From Oasisia sp. SBJ-2009 (lineage: Eukaryota > Annelida > Polychaeta > Sabellida > Siboglinidae): a stretch of 64,000 nt of DNA. The notes below the pieces were generated by a model, which was not told the origin of the DNA, made no database searches, and worked only from the letters and a program-made list of their open reading frames with translations. Shown piece after piece: positions 9,727 through 23,224 of this stretch. A program made the translations under genes and the position numbers. Where the stretch lies: the NCBI GenBank assembly GCA_964017155.1, contig OZ024861.1, positions 13,956,412 to 14,020,411 on the forward strand, read 5' to 3'. Position 1 is the first letter of the stretch. Each line of letters opens with the position of its first letter.

Positions 9727-11973
9727 ATGTGCACGGTGTCTAACAAAATTGAAAACAGCAGGATCAGTGCTTACATATGCCCACATTCCTTCACCCAACT
9801 GGCGTCAAAGACGCAAATCCCACCGCGATGCGGTCGAGATTACACTAAAGAAACTGGCATCTGTCGCCAGCATTCGGCTGCGCGACACAGTAATGGCGGC
9901 AAACCGGAAGACGCGCCACAACAATACCGTGACGTCACGACGATACGGCAGACGCGCCATTTTCGTTCCCGGCGACGTCAAATTTCAAGATGGCGACGCC
10001 TTTGATCTAAGCATAATGGGGGGGGGGGAGGCGCTTTCTTCCACTTTTACTTCGTTCTTTCAATGTTTTACTTGCGCTAGCCTATTTCGCAATAAGGTAC
10101 ACACACATAGGACTACAGTTGTGTTATGGTACGACGGCCAGTGCGACATTCGGGTACTTTTTATGCACGATGCAAGTCAATGTGCGTGGGGTATAGCACC
10201 GATTAGATTCAACAATGTCAGACTCTCTGCATTGAGTTTTAGACCAAATATATCAGGCCTGCTGCGTCCGCGCGTATTAAAACCACTACACTACCCTACC
10301 CGCGCCTCTCGTAATGCAGTTTCAAACCTAGGAGCAATTGAGGTTGGCTTGCATTCTGCGCATGTGCCTAATTCTTGTCGGAAATGGAACAGAATATTCA
10401 TATTCTTGTTCTCATTCACAGTACACTGTATATGGTGCATACCACTCTTCGATGAGTTGTCTCAAAGTCTCAAGCAGCTTTCCACCTATGCCTAGGCAAA
10501 TAGACGTTTGGACAGTATCTAATTTAACATTCGTACTGCTGAGCTTCAAACTACTACACTCAACGACAGAAGTTCCCTTCATTGTGTTGGCAATCTACTC
10601 TCTGCGATCTGGAACTCTAAAACGTGTTAACGGAGACGCCACGAGGGCTGTATGCAGGCTGCGCAAAGATGTATCTGAAGCATTATATGCCATTCCATGC
10701 GATAAAAGACGTTCGTTCGCATACAGTCTAGATTTACTCTGTAGTGTAATACGCTTTGTAGGACGTACAATGTATGTAGCTAGCTCAACATCAATGATTA
10801 TATGATGCGACCATTGCCTGTTAGCTGCTTCGTGGTTTCGTTTTCATATTGAACTTGCGACATGTCTGCTCTTTGGTTTCAGGTCTTGTTATTTGAGACC
10901 GACGTGTGAGCGACACAGACCCTCTGAGAATGCGACGCGCGAGTAGTGATGAACCCCACGCATGTCTAGTATATCATTTCGTAGTTATCTGGGTAGTTTG
11001 GAACAACCTTTGTTTTCTCGTAAGGCTCTTCGCCATCGCTGTTATGTCTAGCCTTTGGCGTTACCTGTTTGTCGGCATAGCGCTCATGACATGGCCAAAG
11101 AGCTGGCCTGTTGGCACTGATCACTGTAGCATATGATATTGTTTCCAAGGCAATGTATCAACATATGCATTCGAACTCCGTCACTACCTAGATACAAATC
11201 CGCGTGCCGAGATATGTGTGACTGCAATAAATATGGGTCTCAAAACATCGAATGATCTCTACACTTGTCTTTGAAGGAAGACATGTCAAATGCGAACCCT
11301 TGAGTTACACTATTGCAAAGAAAGAGGCACTTGTATAGGTTGCCTTTGCATGCTGATTCCTAAGTATGCTGTTTCCAGTCGAGATGAATGCGTTGTGCTT
11401 GCTGCCATGACGGTCAAAGAATCATCTACTCAACTGTATTGAGTGGGTGTATGTGTACATGCGATAATGTGCGTGGCATTCGCCGCGCGAATTGTGCTTA
11501 TGCATATCAGTGTTAAGATACTTTCCGCAGTGCGATCTCGACCTCTTACACAAGTCTCGTTTTATGTGCATTATTTTGCACCATATTTTGACATTGTGTA
11601 TCTTGAAATACATCATATAGCGTGAAAAATAGCTCAATCAATCGTCTGAGTAAAACGTTTCGATTGTGAGAACTGCAACATCAAAACTAATGTCCACTCG
11701 CACTACCTGTGATACATGTATCGATGTCATGCTATCATTGATTTGATTCTCCCAGTGATCGTCCTACATTATCATCTACCTCAACAGGTTATATAAATAA
11801 AATAACTTGATAAAAACAACGCGTCACCCACTGTCGAATGACTGTTCCGCGTCGCCAATCTTCACATCATCGGGCCTGGTCGGTCAGTAATGCTGCCAGA
11901 AGTCGTCGGCCACGTGTCGCTGTATCTTCACCGGGCGCAGACACCTGAGAAAAAACAATAAACCAGCGTTACA
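9727..11973 (+). repeat. Macrosatellite U3, type A, dimer variant
   Basis: Poly-G 10018-10028 (11 G). It carries AGGATCAG and CACCCAACTGG in the head and GTATAGCACC near 10192, all shared only with U5. Private changes lie in the tail near 11491 and 11581. Confidence 0.97.
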
Positions 11974-14224
11974 ATGTGCACGGTGTCTAACAAAATTGAA
12001 AACAGCAGGCTCAGTGCTTACATATGCCCACATTCCTTCACCCCACTGGCGTCAAAGACGCAAATCCCACCGCGATGCGGTCGAGATTACACTAAAGAAA
12101 CTGGCATCTGTCGCCAGCATTCGGCTGCGCGACACAGTAATGGCGGCAAACCGGAAGACGCGCCACAACAATACCGTGACGTCACGACGATACGGCAGAC
12201 GCGCCATTTTCGTTCCCGGCGACGTCAAATTTCAAGATGGCGACGCCTTTGATCTAAGCATAATGGGGGGGGGGGGGGAGGCGCTTTCTTCCACTTTTAC
12301 TTCGTTCTTTCAATGTTTTACTTGCGCTAGCCTATTTCGCAATAAGGTACACACACATAGGACTACAGTTGTGTTATGGTACGACGGCCAGTGCGACATT
12401 CGGGTACTTTTTATGCACGATGCAAGTCAATGTGCGTGGGGTATAACACCGATTAGATTCAACAATGTCAGACTCTCTGCATTGAGTTTTAGACCAAATA
12501 TATCAGGCCTGCTGCGTCCGCGCGTATTAAAACCACTACACTACCCTACCCGCGCCTCTCGTAATGCAGTTTCAAACCTAGGAGCAATTGAGGTTGGCTT
12601 GCATTCTGCGCATGTGCCTAATTCTTGTCGGAAATGGAACAGAATATTCATATTCTTGTTCTCATTCACAGTACACTGTATATGGTGCATACCACTCTTC
12701 GATGAGTTGTCTCAAAGTCTCAAGCAGCTTTCCACCTATGCCTAGGCAAATAGACGTTTGGACAGTATCTAATTTAACATTCGTACTGCTGAGCTTCAAA
12801 CTACTACACTCAACGACAGAAGTTCCCTTCATTGTGTTGGCAATCTACTCTCTGCGATCTGGAACTCTAAAACGTGTTAACGGAGACGCCACGAGGGCTG
12901 TATGCAGGCTGCGCAAAGATGTATCTGAAGCATTATATGCCATTCCATGCGATAAAAGACGTTCGTTCGCATACAGTCTAGATTTACTCTGTAGTGTAAT
13001 ACGCTTTGTAGGACGTACAATGTATGTAGCTAGCTCAACATCAATGATTATATGATGCGACCATTGCCTGTTAGCTGCTTCGTGGTTTCGTTTTCATATT
13101 GAACTTGCGACATGTCTGCTCTTTGGTTTCAGGTCTTGTTATTTGAGACCGACGTGTGAGCGACACAGACCCTCTGAGAATGCGACGCGCGAGTAGTGAT
13201 GAACCCCACGCATGTCTAGTATATCATTTCGTAGTTATCTGGGTAGTTTGGAACAACCTTTGTTTTCTCGTAAGGCTCTTCGCCATCGCTGTTATGTCTA
13301 GCCTTTGGCGTTACCTGTTTGTCGGCATAGCGCTCATGACATGGCCAAAGAGCTGGCCTGTTGGCACTGATCACTGTAGCATATGATATTGTTTCCAAGG
13401 CAATGTATCAACATATGCATTCGAACTCCGTCACTACCTAGATACAAATCCGCGTGCCGAGATATGTGTGACTGCAATAAATATGGGTCTCAAAACATCG
13501 AATGATCTCTACACTTGTCTTTGAAGGAAGACATGTCAAATGCGAACCCTTGAGTTACACTATTGCAAAGAAAGAGGCACTTGTATAGGTTGCCTTTGCA
13601 TGCTGATTCCTAAGTATGCTGTTTCCAGTCGAGATGAATGCGTTGTGCTTGCTGCCATGACGGTCAAAGAATCATCTACTCAACTGTATTGAGTGGGTGT
13701 ATGTGTACATGCGATAATGTGCGTGGCATTCGCCGCGCGAATGGTGCTTATGCATATCAGTGTTAAGATACTTTCCGCAGTGCGATCTCGACCTCTTACA
13801 CAAGTCTCGTTTTATGTGCATTATTTTGCATCATATTTTGACATTGTGTATCTTGAAATACATCATATAGCGTGAAAAATAGCTCAATCAATCGTCTGAG
13901 TAAAACGTTTCGATTGTGAGAACTGCAACATCAAAACTAATGTCCACTCGCACTACTTGTGATACATGTATCGATGTCATGCTATCATTGATTTGATTCT
14001 CCCAGTGATCGGCCTACATTATCATCTACCTCAACAGGTTATATAAATAAAATAACTTGATAAAAACAACGCGTCACCCACTGTCGAATGACTGTTCCGC
14101 GTCGCCAATCCTCACATCATCGGGCCTGGTCGGTCAGTAATGCTGCCAGAAGTCGTCGGCCACGTGTCGCTGTATCTTCACCGGGCGCAGACACCTGAGA
14201 ATAAAACAATAAACCAGCGTTACA
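11974..14224 (+). repeat. Macrosatellite U4, type A
   Basis: Poly-G 12265-12278 (14 G). The head is standard type A. The tail ends with the same 1-bp insertion as U2, so U2-U3 and U4-U5 form matching pairs. Confidence 0.97.
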
Positions 14225-16476
14225 ATGTGCACGGTGTCTAACAAAATTGAAAACAGCAGGATCAGTGCTTACATATGCCCACATTCCTTCACCCAACTGG
14301 CGTCAAAGACGCAAATCCCACCGCGATGCGGTCGAGATTACACTAAAGAAACTGGCATCTGTCGCCAGCATTCGGCTGCGCGACACAGTAATGGCGGCAA
14401 ACCGGAAGACGCGCCACAACAATACCGTGACGTCACGACGATACGGCAGACGCGCCATTTTCGTTCCCGGCGACGTCAAATTTCAAGATGGCGACGCCTT
14501 TGATCTAAGCATAATGGGGGGGGGGGGGGGGAGGCGCTTTCTTCCACTTTTACTTCGTTCTTTCAATGTTTTACTTGCGCTAGCCTATTTCGCAATAAGG
14601 TACACACACATAGGACTACAGTTGTGTTATGGTACGACGGCCAGTGCGACATTCGGGTACTTTTTATGCACGATGCAAGTCAATGTGCGTGGGGTATAGC
14701 ACCGATTAGATTCAACAATGTCAGACTCTCTGCATTGAGTTTTAGACCAAATATATCAGGCCTGCTGCGTCCGCGCGTATTAAAACCACTACACTACCCT
14801 ACCCGCGCCTCTCGTAATGCAGTTTCAAACCTAGGAGCAATTGAGGTTGGCTTGCATTCTGCGCATGTGCCTAATTCTTGTCGGAAATGGAACAGAATAT
14901 TCATAGTCTTGTTCTCATTCACAGTACACTGTATATGGTGCATACCACTCTTCGATGAGTTGTCTCAAAGTCTCAAGCAGCTTTCCACCTATGCCTAGGC
15001 AAATAGACGTTTGGACAGTATCTAATTTAACATTCGTACTGCTGAGCTTCAAACTACTACACTCAACGACAGAAGTTCCCTTCATTGTGTTGGCAATCTA
15101 CTCTCTGCGATCTGGAACTCTAAAACGTGTTAACGGAGACGCCACGAGGGCTGTATGCAGGCTGCGCAAAGATGTATCTGAAGCATTATATGCCATTCCA
15201 TGCGATAAAAGACGTTCGTTCGCATACAGTCTAGATTTACTCTGTAGTGTAATACGCTTTGTAGGACGTACAATGTATGTAGCTAGCTCAACATCAATGA
15301 TTATATGATGCGACCATTGCCTGTTAGCTGCTTCGTGGTTTCGTTTTCATATTGAACTTGCGACATGTCTGCTCTTTGGTTTCAGGTCTTGTTATTTGAG
15401 ACCGACGTGTGAGCGACACAGACCCTCTGAGAATGCGACGCGCGAGTAGTGATGAACCCCACGCATGTCTAGTATATCATTTCGTAGTTATCTGGGTAGT
15501 TTGGAACAACCTTTGTTTTCTCGTAAGGCTCTTCGCCATCGCTGTTATGTCTAGCCTTTGGCGTTACCTGTTTGTCGGCATAGCGCTCATGACATGGCCA
15601 AAGAGCTGGCCTGTTGGCACTGATCACTGTAGCATATGATATTGTTTCCAAGGCAATGTATCAACATATGCATTCGAACTCCGTCACTACCTAGATACAA
15701 ATCCGCGTGCCGAGATATGTGTGACTGCAATAAAGATGGGTCTCAAAACATCGAATGATCTCTACACTTGTCTTTGAAGGAAGACATGTCAAATGCGAAC
15801 CCTTGAGTTACACTATTGCAAAGAAAGAGGCACTTGTATAGGTTGCCTTTGCATGCTGATTCCTAAGTATGCTGTTTCCAGTCGAGATGAATGCGTTGTG
15901 CTTGCTGCCATGACGGTCAAAGAATCATCTACTCAACTGTATTGAGTGGGTGTATGTGTACATGCGATAATGTGCGTGGCATTCGCCGCGCGAATGGTGC
16001 TTATGCATATCAGTGTTAAGATACTTTCCGCAGTGCGATCTCGACCTCTTACACAAGTCTCGTTTTATGTGCATTATTTTGCATCATATTTTGACATTGT
16101 GTATCTTGAAATACATCATATAGCGTGAAAAATAGCTCAATCAATGGTCTGAGTAAAACGTTTCGATTGTGAGAACTGCAACATCAAAACTAATGTCCAC
16201 TCGCACTACCTGTGATACATGTATCGATGTCATGCTATCATTGATTTGATTCTCCCAGTGATCGGCCTACATTATCATCTACCTCAACAGGTTATATAAA
16301 TAAAATAACTTGATAAAAACAACGCGTCACCCACTGTCGAATGACTGTTCCGCGTCGCCAATCTTCACATCATCGGGCCTGGTCGGTCAGTAATGCTGCC
16401 AGAAGTCGTCGGCCACGTGTCGCTGTATCTTCACCGGGCGCAGACACCTGAGAAAAAACAATAAACCAGCGTTACA
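14225..16476 (+). repeat. Macrosatellite U5, type A, dimer variant
   Basis: Poly-G 14516-14531 (16 G). It shares the U3-specific head changes. Private changes include one near 14906 (CATAGTC), one near 15735 (AAAGATGG) and one near 16146. Confidence 0.97.
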
Positions 16477-18727
16477 ATGTGCACGGTGTCTAACAAAATT
16501 GAAAACAGCAGGCTCAGTGCTTACATATGCCCACATTCCTTCACCCCACTGGCGTCAAAGACGCAAATCCCACCGCGATGCGGTCGAGATTACACTAAAG
16601 AAACTGGCATCTGTCGCCAGCATTCGGCTGCGCGACACAGTAATGGCGGCAAACCGGAAGACGCGCCACAACAATACCGTGACGTCACGACGATACGGCA
16701 GACGCGCCATTTTCGTTCCCGGCGACGTCAAATTTCAAGATGGCGACGCCTTTGATCTAAGCATAATGGGGGGGGGGGGGGGAGGCGCTTTCTTCCACTT
16801 TTACTTCGTTCTTTCAATGTTTTACTTGCGCTAGCCTATTTCGCAATAAGGTACACACACATAGGACTACAGTTGTGTTATGGTACGACGGCCAGTGCGA
16901 CATTCGGGGACTTTTTATGCACTATGCAAGTCAATGTGCGTGGGGTATAACACCGATTAGATTCAACAATGTCAGACTCTCTGCATTGAGTTTTAGACCA
17001 AATATATCAGGCCTGCTGCGTCCGCGCGTATTAAAACCACTACACTACCCTACCCGCGCCTCTCGTAATGCAGTTTCAAACCTAGGAGCAATTGAGGTTG
17101 GCTTGCATTCTGCGCATGTGCCTAATTCTTGTCGGAAATGGAACAGAATATTCATATTCTTGTTCTCATTCACAGTACACTGTATATGGTGCATACCACT
17201 CTTCGATGAGTTGTCTCAAAGTCTCAAGCAGCTTTCCACCTATGCCTAGGCAAATAGACGTTTGGACAGTATCTAATTTAACATTCGTACTGCTGAGCTT
17301 CAAACTACTACACTCAACGACAGAAGTTCCCTTCATTGTGTTGGCAATCTACTCTCTGCGATCTGGAACTCTAAAACGTGTTAACGGAGACGCCACGAGG
17401 GCTGTATGCAGGCTGCGCAAAGATGTATCTGAAGCATTATATGCCATTCCATGCGATAAAAGACGTTCGTTCGCATACAGTCTAGATTTACTCTGTAGTG
17501 TAATACGCTTTGTAGGACGTACAATGTATGTAGCTAGCTCAACATCAATGATTATATGATGCGACCATTGCCTGTTAGCTGCTTCGTGGTTTCGTTTTCA
17601 TATTGAACTTGCGACATGTCTGCTCTTTGGTTTCAGGTCTTGTTATTTGAGACCGACGTGTGAGCGACACAGACCCTCTGAGAATGCGACGCGCGAGTAG
17701 TGATGAACCCCACGCATGTCTAGTATATCATTTCGTAGTTATCTGGGTAGTTTGGAACAACCTTTGTTTTCTCGTAAGGCTCTTCGCCATCGCTGTTATG
17801 TCTAGCCTTTGGCGTTACCTGTTTGTCGGCATAGCGCTCATGACATGGCCAAAGAGCTGGCCTGTTGGAACTGATCACTGTAGCATATGATATTGTTTCC
17901 AAGGCAATGTATCAACATATGCATTCGAACTCCGTCACTACCTAGATACAAATCCGCGTGCCGAGATATGTGTGACTGCAATAAATATGGGTCTCAAAAC
18001 ATCGAATGATCTCTACACTTCTCTTTGAAGGAAGACATGTCAAATGCGAACCCTTGAGTTACACTATTGCAAAGAAAGAGGCACTTGTATAGGTTGCCTT
18101 TGCATGCTGATTCCTAAGTATGCTGTTTCCAGTCGAGATGAATGCGTTGTGCTTGCTGCCATGACGGTCAAAGAATCATCTACTCAACTGTATTGAGTGG
18201 GTGCATGTGTACATGCGATAATGTGCGTGGCATTCGCCGCGCGAATGGTGCTTATGCATATCAGTGTTAAGATACTTTCCGCAGTGCGATCTCGACCTCT
18301 TACACAAGTCTCGTTTTATGTGCATTATTTTGCATCATATTTTGACATTGTGTATCTTGAAATACATCATATAGCGTGAAAAATAGCTCAATCAATCGTC
18401 TGAGTAAAACGTTTCGATTGTGAGAACTGCAACATCAAAACTAATGTCCACTCGCACTACCTGTGATACATGTATCGATGTCATGCTATCATTTATTTGA
18501 TTCTCCCAGTGATCGGCCTACATTATCATCTACCTCAACAGGTTATATAAATAAAATAACTTGATAAAAACAACGCGTCACCCACTGTCGAATGACTGTT
18601 CCGCGTCGCCAATCTTCACATCATCGGGCCTGGTCGGTCAGTAATGCTGCCAGAAGTCGTCGGCCACGTGTCGCTGTATCTTCACCGGGCGCAGACACCT
18701 GAGAAAAAACAATAAACCAGCGTTACA
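16477..18727 (+). repeat. Macrosatellite U6, type A
   Basis: Poly-G 16768-16782 (15 G). Diagnostic sites: TCGGGGAC and CACTATG near 16910 (also U7, U10, U11), TTGGAACTG near 17867 (U7, U10), CTTCTCTTTG near 18018 (U7, U9, U11), GGTGCATG near 18201 (U9), CATTTATTTG near 18489 (U7, U9, U11). Confidence 0.97.
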
Positions 18728-20973
18728 ATGTGCACGGTGTCTAACAAAATTGAAAACAGCAGGCTCAGTGCTTACATATGCCCACATTCCTTCACCCCAC
18801 TGGCGTCAAAGACGCAAATCCCACCGCGATGCGGTCGAGATTACACTAAAGAAACTGGCATCTGTCGCCAGCATTCGGCTGCGCGACACAGTAATGGCGG
18901 CAAACCGGAAGACGCGCCACAACAATACCGTGACGTCACGACGATACGGCAGACGCGCCATTTTCGTTCCCGGCGACGTCAAATTTCAAGATGGCGACGC
19001 CTTTGATCTAAGCATAATGGGGGGGGGGAGGCGCTTTCTTCCACTTTTACTTCGTTCTTTCAATGTTTTACTTGCGCTAGCCTATTTCGCAATAAGGTAC
19101 ACACACATAGGACTACAGTTGTGTTATGGTACGACGGCCAGTGCGACATTCGGGGACTTTTTATGCACTATGCAAGTCAATGTGCGTGGGGTATAACACC
19201 GATTAGATTCAACAATGTCAGACTCTCTGCATTGAGTTTTAGACCAAATATATCAGGCCTGCTGCGTCCGCGCGTATTAAAACCACTACACTACCCTACC
19301 CGCGCCTCTCGTAATGCAGTTTCAAACCTAGGAGCAATTGAGGTTGGCTTGCATTCTGCGCATGTGCCTAATTCTTGTCGGAAATGGAACAGAATATTCA
19401 TATTCTTGTTCTCATTCACAGTACACTGTATATGGTGCATACCACTCTTCGATGAGTTGTCTCAAAGTCTCAAGCAGCTTTCCACCTATGCCTAGGCAAA
19501 TAGACGTTTGGACAGTATCTAATTTAACATTCGTACTGCTGAGCTTCAAACTACTACACTCAACGACAGAAGTTCCCTTCATTGTGTTGGCAATCTACTC
19601 TCTGCGATCTGGAACTCTAAAACGTGTTAACGGAGACGCCACGAGGGCTGTATGCAGGCTGCGCAAAGATGTATCTGAAGCATTATATGCCATTCCATGC
19701 GATAAAAGACGTTCGTTCGCATACAGTCTAGATTTACTCTGTAGTGTAATACGCTTTGTAGGACGTACAATGTATGTAGCTAGCTCAACATCAATGATTA
19801 TATGATGCGACCATTGCCTGTTAGCTGCTTCGTGGTTTCGTTTTCATATTGAACTTGCGACATGTCTGCTCTTTGGTTTCAGGTCTTGTTATTTGAGACC
19901 GAAGTGTGAGCGACACAGACCCTCTGAGAATGCGACGCGCGAGTAGTGATGAACCCCACGCATGTCTAGTATATCATTTCGTAGTTATCTGGGTAGTTTG
20001 GAACAACCTTTGTTTTCTCGTAAGGCTCTTCGCCATCGCTGTTATGTCTAGCCTTTGGCGTTACCTGTTTGTCGGCATAGCGCTCATGACATGGCCAAAG
20101 AGCTGGCCTGTTGGAACTGATCACTGTAGCATATGATATTGTTTCCAAGGCAATGTATCAACATATGCATTCGAACTCCGTCACTACCTAGATACAAATC
20201 CGCGTGCCGAGATATGTGTGACTGCAATAAATATGGGTCTCAAAACATCGAATGATCTCTACACTTCTCTTTGAAGGAAGACATGTCAAATGCGAACCCT
20301 TGAGTTACACTATTGCAAAGAAAGAGGCACTTGTATAGGTTGCCTTTGCATGCTGATTCCTAAGTATGCTGTTTCCAGTCGAGATGAATGCGTTGTGCTT
20401 GCTGCCATGACGGTCAAAGAATCATCTACTCAACTGTATTGAGTGGGTGTATGTGTACATGCGATAATGTGCGTGGCATTCGCCGCGCGAATGGTGCTTA
20501 TGCATATCAGTGTTAAGATACTTTCCGCAGTGCGATCTCGACCTCTTACACAAGTCTCGTTTTATGTGCATTATTTTGCATCATATTTTGACATTGTGTA
20601 TCTTGAAATACATCATATAGCGTGAAAAATAGCTCAATCAATCGTCTGAGTAAAACGTTTCGATTGTGAGAACTGCAACATCAAAACTAATGTCCACTCG
20701 CACTACCTGTGATACATGTATCGATGTCATGCTATCATTTATTTGATTCTCCCAGTGATCGGCCTACATTATCATCTACCTCAACAGGTTATATAAATAA
20801 AATAACTTGATAAAAACAACGCGTCACCCACTGTCGAATGACTGTTCCGCGTCGCCAATCTTCACATCATCGGGCCTGGTCGGTCAGTAATGCTGCCAGA
20901 AGTCGTCGGCCACGTGTCGCTGTATCTTCACCGGGCGCAGACACCTGAGAAAAAACAATAAACCAGCGTTACA
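18728..20973 (+). repeat. Macrosatellite U7, type A
   Basis: Poly-G 19019-19028 (10 G). It matches U6 at most diagnostic sites. It adds ACCGAAGTG near 19900, which is shared with U10 and U11, and has the common GGTGTATG in the tail. Confidence 0.97.
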
Positions 20974-23224
20974 ATGTGCACGGTGTCTAACAAAATTGAA
21001 AACAGCAGGCTCAGTGCTTACATATGCCCACATTCCTTCACCCCACTGGCGTCAAAGACGCAAATCCCACCGCGATGCGGTCGAGATTACACTAAAAAAA
21101 TTGGCATCTGTCGCCAGCATTCGGCTGCGCGACACAGTAATGGCGGCAAACCGGAAGACGCGCCACAACAATACCGTGACGTCACGACGATACGGCAGAC
21201 GCGCCATTTTCGTTCCCGGCGACGTCAAATTTCAAGATGGCGACGCCTTTGATCTAAGCATAATGGGGGGGGGGGGGGGAGGCGCTTTCTTCCACTTTTA
21301 CTTCGTTCTTTCAATGTTTTACTTGCGCTAGCCTATTTCGCAATAAGGTACACACACATAGGACTACAGTTGTGTTATGGTACGACGGCCAGTGCGACAT
21401 TCGGGTACTTTTTATGCACGATGCAAGTCAATGTGCGTGGGGTATAACACCGATTAGATTCAACAATGTCAGACTCTCTGCATTGAGTTTTAGACCAAAT
21501 ATATCAGGCCTGCTGCGTCCGCGCGTATTAAAACCACTACACTACCCTACCCGCGCCTCTCGTAATGCAGTTTCAAACCTAGGAGCAATTGAGGTTGGCT
21601 TGCATTCTGCGCATGTGCCTAATTCTTGTCGGAAATGGAACAGAATATTCATATTCTTGTTCTCATTCACAGTACACTGTATATGGTGCATACCACTCTT
21701 CGATGAGTTGTCTCAAAGTCTCAAGCAGCTTTCCACCTATGCCTAGGCAAATAGACGTTTGGACAGTATCTAATTTAACATTCGTACTGCTGAGCTTCAA
21801 ACTACTACACTCAACGACATAAGTGCCCTTCATTGTGTTGGCAATCTACTCTCTGCGATCTGGAACTCTAAAACGTGTTAACGGAGACGCCACGAGGGCT
21901 GTATGCACGCTGCGCAAAGATGTATCTGAAGCATTATATGCCATTCCATGCGATAAAAGACGTTCGTTCGCATACAGTCTAGATTTACTCTGTAGTGTTA
22001 TACGCTTTGTAGGACGTACAATGTATGTAGCTAGCTCAACATCAATGATTATATGATGCGACCATTGCCTGTTAGCTGCTTCGTGGTTTCGTTTTCATAT
22101 TGAACTTGCGACATGTCTGCTCTTTGGTTTCAGGTCTTGTTATTTGAGACCGACGTGTGAGCGACACAGACCCTCTGAGAATGCGACGCGCGAGTAGTGA
22201 TGAACCCCACGCATGTCTAGTATATCATTTCGTAGTTATCTGGGTAGTTTGGAACAACCTTTGTTTTCTCGTAAGGCTCTTCGCCATCGCTGTTATGTCT
22301 AGCCTTTGGCGTTACCTGTTTGTCGGCATAGCGCTCATGACATGGCCAAATAGCTGGCCTGTTGGCACTGATCACTGTAGCATATGATATTGTTTCCAAG
22401 GCAATGTATCAACATATGCATTCGAACTCCGTCACTACCTAGATACAAATCCGCGTGCCGAGATATGTGTGACTGCAATAAATATGGGTCTCAAAACATC
22501 GAATGATCTCTACACTTGTCTTTGAAGGAAGACATGTCAAATGCGAACCCTTGAGTTACACTATTGCAAAGAAAGAGGCACTTGTATAGGTTGCCTTTGC
22601 ATGCTGATTCCTAAGTATGCTGTTTCCAGTCGAGATGAATGCGTTGTGCTTGCTGCCATGACGGTCAAAGAATCATCTACTCAACTGTATTGAGTGGGTG
22701 TATGTGTACATGCGATAATGTGCGTGGCATTCGCCGCGCGAATGGTGCTTATGCATATCAGTGTTAAGATACTTTCCGCAGTGCGATCTCGACCTCTTAC
22801 ACAAGTCTCGTTTTATGTGCATTATTTTGCATCATATTTTGACATTGTGTATCTTGAAATACATCATATAGCGTGAAAAATAGCTCAATCAATCGTCTGA
22901 GTAAAACGTTTCGATTGTGAGAACTGCAACATCAAAACTAATGTCCACTCGCACTACCTGTGATACATGTATCGATGTCATGCTATCGTTGATTTGATTC
23001 TCCCAGTGATCGGCCTACATTATCATCTACCTCAACAGGTTATATAAATAAAATAACTTGATAAAAACAACGCGTCACCCACTGTCGAATGACTGTTCCG
23101 CGTCGCCAATCTTCACATCATCGGGCCTGGTCGGTCAGTAATGCTGCCAGAAGTCGTCGGCCACGTGTCGCTGTATCTTCACCGGGCGCAGACACCTGAG
23201 AAAAAACAATAAACCAGCGTTACA
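20974..23224 (+). repeat. Macrosatellite U8, type A head with B-like latter half
   Basis: Poly-G 21265-21279 (15 G). A private AAAAAAATTGG lies near 21095 and a TAA at 21820-21822 splits the longest open frame. TGCACGCTG near 21905, GTTATACG, CAAATAGCTGG near 22348 and ATCGTTGAT near 22985 are shared with U12, four copies away. Confidence 0.97.
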
